DNA of 64,000 nucleotides from positions 2,447,001-2,511,000 of the forward strand of contig JAXDDX010000056.1 of assembly GCA_034670405.1 (NCBI GenBank), read 5' to 3'. The translations under genes were made by a program, and so were the position numbers. Positions 49,676 to 59,900 of this stretch are shown here, piece by piece. The DNA is from Hoplostethus atlanticus (Eukaryota; Chordata; Actinopteri; Trachichthyiformes; Trachichthyidae). Under the pieces are notes generated by a model. It had not been told where the DNA came from, ran no database searches, and saw only the letters and a list, made by a program, of their open reading frames with translations. How positions within the stretch are numbered: the stretch's first letter is position 1; each line of letters begins with the position of its first letter.

Positions 49676-51187
49676 TAGGGTGGACTCAGCTAAAATGGGC
49701 CATCATGTAAAATGGGCCAGATAAGGTTGGAGCTTCATAGCCCTTTAAAATTTTACAGCCAATCACAATAACTGATCTTGCATTGTTGCTGCAACACTAG
49801 TTGACATGTAACAATAGTTTTGATTAGTCTGAGGTTGTTAAGGTGGACAGGGACAGAGTGTTACTTTAAGTACATCAGAGAAATTGTATGGTAAGTGAGC
49901 ATGACATAGCAAATTTCACTCATCACTAATAAGGGTGATAAAGCATTTATAAGTAAGCTTACCAACAAAGCAAAATGTTTATAAACAATGTTTTGACAGG
50001 CTCTTTCAAATAAAAAAGTTGAAATTTAAAAAGAAACTTTGATTTTTGTGAAAAAAGTAATTTTAGGTATTGGCCCATTTTAGCTTAACCAGCTAGCTAA
50101 AATGGGCCACGATTTTCAGCTAAAATGGGCCACATACACACACACTCTTACACAGAAGTTACACGGAAATTGAGGGCACAAAACAGGTTCATTGGTAAAA
50201 AAAGTAATTTTAGGTATTGGCCCATTTTAGCTTAACCAGCTAGCTAAAATGGGCCACGATTTTCAGCTAAAATGGGCCACATACACACACACTCTTACAC
50301 AGAAGTTACACGGAAATTGAGGGCGCAAAACAGGTTCATTGGTAAAAAAGTAATTTTAGGTATTGGCCCATTTTAGCTTAACCAGCTAGCTAAAATGGGC
50401 CACGATTTTCAGCTAAAATGGGCCACATACACACACACTCTTACACAGAAGTTACACAGAAATTGAGGGCGCAAAACAGGTTCATTGGTCTAGATGTATC
50501 CAAGTGAAATCTTAACAATCTTAACAAAAAACAACCAAAGGGAAAAAAGCAAAAAAAGCAAATCGCACAAAGCAAGAGTGGCAAACCCCCCTGCACGGCC
50601 TGCCAGAGAGTGTATGGTGACGTGAATGACCCAAAGGATGTTCTACTTTTTAACATAATGTTTGACAAATGTTGACACAAACATGCACCTACACACACAC
50701 ACACAGCTACACACAGTCCCAGAAAGACGCACACACACACACACACACAAAACAGACACAAAGACACTAATGCGCAGAAACACACACCCATACAACATGA
50801 TCAGTTAATTTTTAAATGCATTTTTCAATAAAATATTTGTTCAACTTTTTATTGCATGAAATGCATTTACGGTGTTGTTACTATGGTACACCAAAGACAA
50901 TAGTTAGTGTCAATTTACTGTTAAAATTAAAATGATTTCAGCTGAAATTACTGTGTTGTTCTCTCTTTATATTGGCCCATTTTAACTGAACATTGTGTTG
51001 TAGCTCAAGAGGGAACCTGCTGATACTACTCCAAAACAATTATACTTTTTCACATTTTTTTAACAAATAAATATTTTAGAGACCCATGCCAATTTATAAA
51101 AAAATCATTAGATCTCCTGCATAGCTTATTTGATGGTCTTATAAATAATTTACCAAAAAGTGGCCCATTTTAGCTGACTCCACCCTA
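49676..51187. mobile_element. 1.5-kb non-autonomous transposon with inverted ends and TA flanks
   Basis: The left end GGGTGGACTCAGCTAAAATG continues GGCCA. The right end (51162-51185) is its inverted copy with one mismatch in the first 26 bases. TA lies directly outside both ends (49676-49677 and 51186-51187), which fits a TA target duplication. The motif AAAATGGGCC or its complement occurs 13 times in the element, nine of them in an internal triplicated unit. No transposase frame is present; the 116-codon minus-strand frame at 50441-50791 is made by CA repeats. Superfamily is not determined; Tc1/mariner-like would fit the TA but the terminal bases are not the usual CAGT. Confidence 0.8.
50057..50489. 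repeat. Three tandem 146-147-bp units inside the element
   Basis: Units start at 50057, 50204 and 50350 with gtaattttaggtattggccc. The copies differ at only a few positions (for example gggcaca versus gggcgca, and acggaaatt versus acagaaatt). Each unit contains a perfect 15-bp inverted pair TGGCCCATTTTAGCT...AGCTAAAATGGGCCA with a 9-base spacer, and one further AGCTAAAATGGGCCAC. Confidence 0.95.
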
Positions 51188-51556
51188 GTAAAACATTCCA
51201 TGCTCTACTCTCGCTATGTTTTGGGAATTTAGACCGCTGTAATGTTGACCTCGATGTGCACTTTCAAACCAAAACAAATTGAAACAAGCTCTGTTGGGCA
51301 CGAGTGTTATTTGGGTGATGAGAATGAGCTCATAGCCAAAAACAGTCACATAACTACTGGAATGATGAACCTCATTATAAGACCCTGATAGTCACTTAAT
51401 GTAGTGAGAGTACATTACAATGAAATAAAAAAAACATTAAGATGTTTTCAACTTGTGTCTCCATTATATAAACTAGACCATCTCTGTTTTGTGTACAAAT
51501 GCCTGTATTCATGTCATTCTTGTGTTGTTTTTTTACCACTGTATTTTGACCATCAG

Positions 51557-51636
51557 GTTTGCTGGAATGGGTAACCTGCTAAAAGTCCTAACAAGGGAAA
51601 TAGAGAACTATCCACACTTTTTCCTGGACTTTGAAA
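51557..51636 (+). CDS. cyria: cyria alternative first coding exon 2a
   Basis: Acceptor ccatcag|GTTT at 51556/51557, ATG at 51567-51569, donor GAAA|GTAAGT at 51637. It encodes MGNLLKVLT followed by [14 protein letters not shown] and ends in phase 1. This is the N-terminus I recall for mammalian CYRIA. Coding starts at 51567; the first ten bases are 5' UTR. Confidence 0.88.
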
Positions 51637-54600
51637 GTAAGTCTGGTGGAGGAGAAGAAGAGGGGGAGAGAGATGGGAAGAGAGAGATGGTGGGAGGGGA
51701 AACTAGGTTTAACTTTCTCTTCTGTCAGCAGGTCTCAATGACGAAGCCACGGAGGAGTCTGCTTATGCTCCTCTTTTCTCCCTCGCTTTTTTCCCCCGTT
51801 TCTTTTACTCTTATCGTGACCTCATGCTCTTTCAGCTCTTAGGTCTGCCGTTTCTCCCATCTGTTCTGATAACTTATGAATGACTGTTTTAACACCACAT
51901 ACACTTTTCTTTTTCCTCCTCTCTCTCTCTCTCTCTCGCCTTTTTTTCTCTCTTGCAGAAACCAAATGGGGAATCTGTTAAAAGTGCTCACTTGCACAGA
52001 GCTTGAACAGGGGCCAAACTTTTTCCTTGACTTTGAAAGTGAGCACAGCTTATGCCTGCCTTTCTGCCTGGCCATTACCCTCCCCCCCTCCAACACCCTT
52101 TTTTAAATCTGTCTTTAGCAGCTCTGTATCCAAGGTCAAGGGTCATTCTATTCAGTCAACCTTCTGCCTTGGAATTTCTAATGCAGGCCCTGATGGCTTT
52201 TTATAATTCATGATTGATTCAATTACTCCACCCTGCGAATGAAGCTGACCCTTGACCTTTGCTATCTACTATTACTAACTCCTCTGCATGTCCCAATGTG
52301 TGTACTAATAATAAGAGTCCCTTGCTGTCATCTTACCGAAGTGTGTTACATTCACATCTAAACTTACCAGTAATGTATTTACTAACAAATCATCATTGTT
52401 ATATTTAACAAGGTTTTTTTCTCTGCCATTGATCCTTGTTGCTCTTTCTGCATAGTACTAGTACTTGTAGTCAGAACTATCTATACATTATTCATTATCA
52501 GTTCATTATATAAATGTATAATGAACATGAAAAACATTCATCCATCCATTCATGCATGCCAGTTGTCACACTGTAGCTTATATTCATTGTTGACAAAATA
52601 TTAAATTCTAAACTAAATTACTGTACCTTCTTACTCCACTGCCTTATAATGTTCACATAATAGAGACAAGATAGCTGAACATTTAACACAGCAAATAAGT
52701 CTGCTTTGGCCTTTTTCAAAAACCTCCTGCAGAAATAAACACAAACGCCTCCGCAGTGGCATTTCAACTTCAACTTTGCCTCTCACAATGCTGCCAACCT
52801 CAGGCTTTGTTTATTCAGCAAGAGGAAATGATGGGAATGGAAAGGTTTTGAAATGCAAAATAGACTCCAGAAACAGAATTTTAATATCTATGATTTTCTA
52901 TATTTAGAGTAGCTCTTTCTGTGTGCATGTTAGCCAAAGCATATGCCATTATATGAGATTGGTAGTGAAAATTAAACTAATTTATCAAATTTATCAAAAT
53001 TAATTAATTATAGTATAGATAGATAGATATTGATTATTTGGAGATGTATGGTTTCTGCAGAACATTGATGATGTTTTACTGTGCCTTGCAAAAGTAACAG
53101 AAATTGTAGATTACTGAGCTGACTATAGTTACATTTTTCACCAAAAAATGCACTCAAATATAGATTCTTGATCTGTAAAGGCAAGAATAAAGTGCTATGT
53201 AATGATTTTGTATCACCCTATGCTGTGTGTGTGTGTGTGTGTTAGATGCCCAGCCGACGGAAGGTGAGCGTGAGGTGTGGAACCAGGTGAACTCAGTCCT
53301 CCAGGACTCTGAGAGCATACTGTCTGGCCTGCAGGCATATAAGGGAGCAGGCCAGGAGATCAGAGATGTGAGTAACACGCAGACAAAAAAGATAAATGTT
53401 TGATAAGACTGTACGGCTGTCAGAAGCGTCAGTGTAGCACAGTGAAAACGCCACTCACCCTCAATCACTTTGTTTTGGGGTTTTTTTCAATTTCTCTTAT
53501 AAAGCACTTTGTAACACTGTTTGGTAAGGGCTCTATAGAGGAAGGTTATTATTTTATTATAAACGAGTCCCTGGTCCTCTTGCTCTTGAGTTTTGGACTC
53601 CAAGGGTGTATTCACACTGAGCATATTTGGAGTGGTTTAATCGAACTCTGGAGCCTTTAGTTTGGAGTAGAGAAGTGAGAACAATGCCGTTCAAAATCGG
53701 GTGGCACAAATAACCAGCCTGGAAATAACTGTTTCTAAGCAAACTGCTGTGCAATTTATTAGGAGTGAGAACATAATCCAAACTAAGAACTGTGATGGCC
53801 CCAGACTGTGACGGATTCTGATGCTGTCCTACTGTGTGTGTCCCATCCAGGCAATTCAGAACCCCAATGACCATCCGCTGCAGGAACGAGCCTGGAACGC
53901 CGTCTGCCCGCTGGTCATCAGACTCAAGAAGTTCTACAGTTTCTCGCTCCGTCTAGGTACGATTGAGTCGTACAGTAGAACAAAACAGCCAAGATTTTTT
54001 TTTTTCTAAAATTCAAAAGATATGCTCCTTATCTTATTTTGAACCCCTCAACTTCCATCAGACAGGTTGTTTGTAAGCATTGTATTTTGAGTTAATTTTC
54101 CATGTAAAGGTCAATCTCGTCAATAATCTGTGTGAAAAATACCCCTAACGGTACAGCGGCACAATTGTGGCTAAAATGATAATCCTGATTATTTTGCCAG
54201 ATATTGTGAGCACAATTATTTTTGGTCTTTAGGAAGAAAATAATTTAACTATATAGTGGACATTCTCCAGCACCAGCGTTTTGCAGTATCTATGGCAGAG
54301 ATCGGACACCTTCACAACAACTAACTACTTGTCTGTATGTGTTTGTCGATAGAGGAGACGCTACAGAGCTTGCTGGAGTCCCTGACATGTCCACCCTACA
54401 CTCCCACTCAACACCTGGAGAAGGAGCAGGCGCTAGCCAAACAGTTCGCTGAGATCCTCCACTTCACGCTGCGCTTTGACGAACTCAAGGTATGTTGGAG
54501 ACACTGCAGAACAGAGCAGTTAAGCACACTCAATAACACACACATACAGTTTCTCAGTCACTCCTCCCTTCACTTACTCACTCAATGCTACATACACTTC

Positions 54601-56968
54601 ATCAAAATATGTGACAGCTCTGTCAAACAGCGGTAGGTAAACGCAGTAGTGTACAAGCTTTGACTGTTTTACTCGTTTTCCTTCAGATGAGAATTCCTGC
54701 CATCCAGAACGACTTCAGCTACTACAGAAGAACCATCAGTCGAAACCGGATAAACAACATGAATGTGAGTTGTCCACAAAACTTTAAGTTTATTCCGATC
54801 CCCATTAGCTGGCACTCAGGGACAGCTCTGGGTGGCAGTAGTCTTTGATATTTATTTTAGTATCTGCAATGCTTTCTCAGTCTAAATTGGGAAACAACCA
54901 TAGACTGACACTTAAGAAAAGGTGGCTATGATGATTATTTTGTAAGTTGTTTGATTTTAACATTGCACCCTCTCTCCTTATCTCCTATTTTAATTCCTCT
55001 TATTACTTCTCTATCATAAATGATCACATCAGGGTCACAGGGATATTTTGTTACATTTATTGTCAGTAATAACAGTAAAGTTATTTTATTGTTCCATTTA
55101 TTTGGGGGGAACTTCATTTCTGTGACCTGGGTACCTTCCCAGTCTTACTTTCAGTATCGGGTCCAGTGCCAGTTTATTTTCTTACTAGTCCAGCCAAATT
55201 AGGCCAGAAATAGGTGGTTCAGATTTGTTCCAAGTTATGGCTGTCTAGACATTTTCCAACATTGTGGGCTGGCTGCCACTGCTGAAGACACTAGTGTATT
55301 GCCCATGGAAAAAATAAAGTCTGTTAAAGTACTCCACCTCTTGTTCATCTGTATTGTTTGCTGCTGTGTCTACAGTTGGATATCGAGAGCGAGGTCAACA
55401 ATGAGATGGCCAATAGGATGTCTCTGTTCTACGCTGAGGCCACGCCAATGCTTAAAACTCTCAGTAACGCAACTACAAACTTTGTGACAGAGGTGAGAGT
55501 GCTACCACTGTCATTCTTTTTACGACTGTGAATGTGACTTGACAAACTTACCCCATAATCGTAGTTTTCTCCCCTGCTCTTACTTCTTTACCTAGGATTT
55601 CTCTGTCATACGTTCCAGGGACACTAATATTTGCATCTGTTTTCATGGCCTAAATAATAGATAATCATTAACCAATATTGTGTCTGGTTCGTCCCCTGCT
55701 CCAGAATAAGACTCTTCCCCTGGAGAACACGACAGACTGTCTCAGCACCATGGCCAGCGTCTGTAAAGTCATGCTGGAGACTCCGTGAGTCAGCCTCATA
55801 CACACTCACTGACATACACTTACAATACACACGTGTACATACACACACCTGCAATTAATCTTTTTACCTTTTATGCCAATATTTATGATTTAAAAATAAT
55901 CAATTGCTCTCAGTTTAGACACTCCCTGTTTCTCTTTAGTTTCCCCTTAAATTGGCCTCTTTTCATGTCCTCTTCCTTCTCTAATTCCATCTCTCTCTCT
56001 CTCCTCTCTCGTTAACCCTTCCCTTTCTCCAGGGACTATACAAGTCGCTTTAGCAGTGAGGACACCCTGTTGTTTTGTATGAGGGTCATGGTGGGGGTCA
56101 TCATTCTTTATGATCACGTCCACCCCAACGGAGCCTTCAACAAGTCCTCCAAGATAGATGTAAGATACTCATACACACTCATGAGCATGCAGAAAACATA
56201 GACATGAACACAAAGCCACAGACACACACACACACACACACACACACATATCAATAAACCACTTCCATATTTGGCTTTTGCCAAAGCGGTGGTTTCATCT
56301 CTATCACATACAGTGCCTTGCAAAATTATACATCCATTTTGCATTTGCATCACCCTCCCACCACCATTTGAAAATACAGAAGGTCAAATATTAGTTTTTT
56401 CTCTCCATTTAGTTTTCATAGTAAAAATAGCCTACCCTAGAATCCCATTGAAACATTGAATTGAAATAACTTAACAGCACAACAAAACATGCAAAAAGTC
56501 AAGGGGTCTGAATACTTTTGCAAGGCGCTTTATAATAACAACACTTTGGACCATGGATCTATTTCTGTGGTGCAGCTCTTCAGTTGCTGCACTGCCCTTG
56601 TGACTCTGTTCATTTCTTCTCAGATGAAAGGCTGCATAAAAGTGCTGAAGGATCAGCCAGCAGACAACGTAGAAGGCCTCCTGAACGCCCTCAAGTAGGT
56701 TCACTGCCCTCACTTTAAATGCTAGCTTTACATCTTGTTGATAACATGGAGAAGGAGCGATAACGTTGGCATAAGTTGTAAGAAGGGGACCTAGAAGGGC
56801 TTCGGTGTTGGCGGGCCCTGTGACTGCCATGTTGTTTATTTTGAAGGTGATGGTCTTCCTAGACATCACACAATTGTTTACCTTCATTGTTTGTGTCTCT
56901 TCAGATTCACCACAAAACACCTGAACGATGAGTCCACTCCGAAAACCATCCGAACGATGCTCCAGTAA
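51567..56968 (+). CDS. cyria: CYFIP-related Rac1 interactor A (CYRI-A/FAM49A), ten coding exons per transcript
   Basis: CYRI proteins bind active Rac1 at the plasma membrane and oppose its activation of the WAVE (Scar)-Arp2/3 actin machinery. I recognise the protein along its whole length (single DUF1394 domain). Exons 51567-51636 or 51966-52038, then 53246-53367, 53851-53956, 54353-54489, 54687-54764, 55376-55492, 55705-55784, 56033-56159, 56624-56694 and 56905-56968 all have GT-AG borders and join in frame to 323 (first form) or 324 residues, the sizes I recall for human CYRIA and CYRIB. The start MGNLLK gives a myristoylatable Gly2. The Rac-binding arginine pair (R160/R161 in CYRI-B) is present as R159/R160 in SYYRRTISR (or R160/R161 in the longer form). 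[23 protein letters not shown] and ISRNRINNM favour CYRIA over CYRIB. No disabling change was seen. Confidence 0.93.
51959..52038 (+). CDS. cyria: cyria alternative first coding exon 2b
   Basis: Strong CT-rich tract and acceptor ctcttgcag|AAAC, ATG at 51966-51968, donor GAAA|GTGAGC at 52039. It encodes MGNLLKVLT followed by [15 protein letters not shown] and ends in the same phase as exon 2a, so either can join exon 3. The sequence is the CYRIB-type N-terminus, one residue longer, with a cysteine at position 10. Both exons are 80 bp long. Confidence 0.88.
53079..53100. mobile_element. Solitary Tc1-like end
   Basis: ctgtgccttgcaaaagta matches the Tc1 terminal word. No partner end was found nearby. 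Confidence 0.5.
53246..53367 (+). CDS. cyria: cyria coding exon 3
   Basis: Starts in phase 1 (completing the Asn codon of ENAQPTEGE) and encodes residues 24-64, ending in GAGQEIRD before GTGAGT. Its acceptor is unusual: the tract before TTAG is (TG)9 instead of pyrimidines. Confidence 0.92.
53606..53815. mobile_element. Interspersed repeat of the TTCACAC family, copy 2
   Basis: Lies in the intron between exons 3 and 4. It matches the copy at 12990-13190 in ordered words (attcacact, gaactctggagc, gtgagaaca, ttcaaaatcgggtggca, aggagtgagaaca.aatccaaac). Confidence 0.6.
53851..53956 (+). CDS. cyria: cyria coding exon 4
   Basis: Phase 0 start after tcccatccag. Encodes residues 65-99 and the first base of codon 100 ([15 protein letters not shown]...FYSFSLRL), donor GTACGA. 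Confidence 0.92.
54150..54225 (+). mobile_element. Fragment of the agggctg family in intron 4
   Basis: Reads cggcacaattgtggctaaaatgataatcctgattattttgcc. It shares gctaaaatgataatcctgat with 31605-31695. Confidence 0.55.
54353..54489 (+). CDS. cyria: cyria coding exon 5
   Basis: Acceptor tttgtcgatag. Encodes residues 100-145 ([20 protein letters not shown]...RFDELK), donor GTATGT. Confidence 0.92.
54687..54764 (+). CDS. cyria: cyria coding exon 6 (Rac-binding arginines)
   Basis: Acceptor ttttccttcag. Encodes residues 146-171 ([19 protein letters not shown]...NNMN), including the double arginine that corresponds to R160/R161 of CYRI-B, which is known to be needed for Rac1 binding. Donor GTGAGT. 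Confidence 0.93.
55376..55492 (+). CDS. cyria: cyria coding exon 7
   Basis: Acceptor gtgtctacag. Encodes residues 172-210 ([20 protein letters not shown]...NFVTE). Donor GTGAGA. Confidence 0.92.
55705..55784 (+). CDS. cyria: cyria coding exon 8
   Basis: Acceptor cccctgctccag. Encodes residues 211-236 ([20 protein letters not shown]...) plus two bases of codon 237. Donor GTGAGT. Confidence 0.92.
56033..56159 (+). CDS. cyria: cyria coding exon 9
   Basis: Acceptor tttctccag. Encodes residues 237-279 ([20 protein letters not shown]...FNKSSKID). Donor GTAAGA. Confidence 0.92.
56219..56248. repeat. (CA)n microsatellite
   Basis: About 14 CA units in the intron after exon 9. Confidence 0.93.
56311..56530. 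mobile_element. Tc1-like MITE
   Basis: The left end is CAGTGCCTTGCAAAATTATA. The right end contains ggggtctgaatacttttgca followed by aggcgctt. Both are the well-known terminal words of fish Tc1 elements in inverted orientation. TA lies on both sides (56309-56310 and 56531-56532). At 220 bp it has no transposase. Confidence 0.8.
56624..56694 (+). CDS. cyria: cyria coding exon 10
   Basis: Acceptor tttcttctcag. Encodes residues 280-302 ([20 protein letters not shown]...) plus two bases of codon 303. Donor GTAGGT follows AA. Confidence 0.92.
56905..56968 (+). CDS. cyria: cyria final coding exon
   Basis: Acceptor gtgtctcttcag. Encodes residues 303-323 ([20 protein letters not shown] then Q) and ends at TAA 56966-56968. 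Confidence 0.93.
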
Positions 56969-59900
56969 CGTTTGCTCTTTTATATAGATATGAAGAGGAT
57001 CAATGCGCTGACCTCAAAAAAAGATGTATATGTTTACATTATTTAAAAAAGACTTGATGTTAATACTTGTGTGTATTTACATAGTCATTCCCTCCAAGTC
57101 GATGAAACCCACACATTTACTTTGTGAAAAAATCAAAACAAAACATGAATTGCCTATACTGTTAACAGTTGTCAAAGCACAATTATGGATACCTGTCAGC
57201 CTTATATACCAGAGCTTGGCAAGCAGCACTTGGGCATCCACTCAGTGAGTATAAATGAACAACATAGCAAAAAATGTCTAGCTTAACAAATCTTCTGTTC
57301 TGTGTTTTATTTTTGTTAAACGATTTACCAATGGAATGGGTTAATTTTACAGGAATTAGTCAAATTCAACTTGGATGGACATTATCCTGAAACAAGTGGA
57401 ATGACTCTCCTTGTATCAAGATGTCACATTTTTCAAAACAATTCTTCACTTGCTTAACAAGAAATAAGATTTTATGACAGAATATACGATCAATGGATGC
57501 CTTGGCAAGATGGACATTTTTTTGCGGTGAAGCCCTAATCATTAGTGGTTCTGTTAGCAGAGAAGGGATTCATTTGTTTGATTCATTGCCCAACACATTT
57601 GGGTTACTGGCAGGTTGCACTTTTTTCAACTGTTTTGTCTGTTATGTGCAAACTCCACCCACCCAGTGTACCTATTGAAATAAATCAAACAAATGTAAAC
57701 CATGATAATGGTTATGGTGATGCTGCTAACTTCAATATGATTATTTAATTGTTGTATGGCAACGCTCTGAATGATGCAGTTGGGTCTTTTGTCATGTTTG
57801 AAGTTAGTTTTTGTTTTTTTTCCCCTCTTAATATGTGTGTTTTTTGTATCAAATAGAAAATCCATTTCTATAAAAGAAAAGCAAAAAATAGCTTTAATTC
57901 TCAATAAATTATTATTTTTTTTGCTTTTTTAACAGAGTAAGAGTAAGAGATGTAGGTGTGATGATTCTTATTCAGGATGCGTTTCCAGGCTGATAAAAGG
58001 AATCACTGGTTTCCACTGCAGGGACAAATGAGGCTAGGGCTTGTTCATTTGTTTGGTTACCACTACCTGGTCAAAGTGGGCCAAAGGCTTACCCATTATT
58101 TATATCACTCATCCCAAATAAATGCATGTAACTCTTTGTGTGCATATTTTTGCAAATATGATATGCCAGTTGGCTCTAGGTTCATTTGTTCCACATTGAG
58201 TTAATTGTAGCCCTTGCAAACCCCATTCGGTCCTGCTGTGACAGTGTCTACTAAACATCAAACATATCCCAAGAAGGGACAATTTGAAATACAATATGCA
58301 GTAAAAGTGTTTGTCCCCCTTACAGTGTGTTCACACTGTGAGCAACACGATCAACAAGTCACTGGAGGTCCATTCATTTCCTATAGAGCTGAGCGACCCG
58401 GGAAACTGATGTGTGGATGGTCAACAAGCTTGTCGGCCGAAAGGTTGGCCATGGCTTCGTTCTATGAACAATAGTTCCACCTGGCAAGTGCAAAATGGAT
58501 GAGAAGTTCATTACAACCATTCAAAGCTTCCCAGTTCTCTCAACTAAGACTGCAGAAAGTCTCAAAAATGAAACGGTTGCATCCATCGCATTGAGTGTAT
58601 GCCCTGAAGTAGTTTTATTGGGGGGTGTTTTCTGTTTATTTTCAATCAATGCTACGCAATTAGCGCTTGCCAGCTAGCTATGTTAACTCGTTAAAAATGG
58701 CAGAACATTATGAAAAGCAATTTCAGAGCAGCTAAATTACATGATTTGCCTGTTCAAAACGTTGTAGCTGCAGACGTAGATTGTTGGGCTTGTATCTCTC
58801 GGCCGCAATCGGTCAGAATAGAGTGACCCATCAACCAAGATGCTCGTAGTGTGAACGTCCTGTTGAATGTTAACTTGCAGCCATTGTATAAAATTCCTGA
58901 TCTCAAATCTGGGCTTTGTCGCACTCCAGCTACCTTTTTTTATCATTGCAAGGCAAAGATTACGCTAAAGATGAGAAACATATTTGAGAACCTAGAGGTT
59001 TTGCGTCGTTATGAAATCTGCCTCAAACTTGGCTCTGGAAGTTAAGAGTAAATAATTCCATTTTAGACTACTGCTGAGCCTGTGTGTCTAGCCTTTTCTC
59101 TATCCTGTGTATGGTCTCCAGCACCGTTGTCTCTTGTCAGTGATCATAGACCAAAGGGGCATTATATGCTGTATATTACTGATATCTAAGCTCATTCTGA
59201 TCTGTACTATGGTATGTTTAACCAGTTTTGCACCATGGATATCCCTGAGTATCATTGAAGCAGCCCCTACTTACACAATACTCTGGTGACCAGACGTAGT
59301 CACGGGGTCAGACAATCAATTATTGACTGTTGTACATTGTATTCGTTGACTTATGGTTCACTTTTGCTTTTATAAAATGTCAGTCTGTGAAGGTTAAATG
59401 CAAAGACAAAAGATAAGAACTAGTGTGTATTTCAGGAAGCATCTAACATCTAAACCAGTTTGGATGAAACCAATGTGGCTTTTCCTGTCCATCCTCCCGG
59501 AGTTGTAGTGGCAGTTTAGTAGGCGGGTATACTGCATTCCCACCCAATAGTAGCTCGGTGACTACTCAAAGTACAGAGAAATAGATGTGGGGATACTTCT
59601 TATACCTGTGTATACCCTCAACCACACCGCTGCACCATCCACCTCTTTACGTTTGAACTAATCACCCCCTCATCACTTGTGTATGAAACATGGAATATGG
59701 ATATGTCTGTGGCTTATGGGAGCATAACATTGCCTTAAAGACTTATCGTAACATAAGATGGAAAATATTAGAAGGACTAACCTGTGAAAACTTACTTCAA
59801 CAATTTGATTTTTTCTTTTCATTATCCACAACAGAGAATTACATTTGTTACTTGGACTTGGAGTTTAATTTGATTTCATCCTTAAGCCATATACTGGACC

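Larger units (their letters stand above)
44769..51556 (+). other. 5' intron sequence ahead of the first coding exon
   Basis: No coding exon was seen. It contains a hAT-like end (45054-45075), a foldback element, SINE fragments, a 1.5-kb inverted-repeat element and unique AT-rich DNA, annotated separately. Confidence 0.5.

Noticed and set aside
50057..50489. CRISPR-like array
   Set aside because: The three units are full-length tandem copies with no spacers, in a vertebrate transposon.
50441..50791. 116-codon minus-strand open frame inside the 1.5-kb element, considered as a transposase or membrane protein
   Set aside because: Its Cys/Val-rich part comes from CA repeats and the rest shows no transposase signature.
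51489..51842. 117-codon frame containing exon 2a as a single protein
   Set aside because: Only the part to 51636 is CYRI. The rest is intron read-through past a clear GTAAGT donor.
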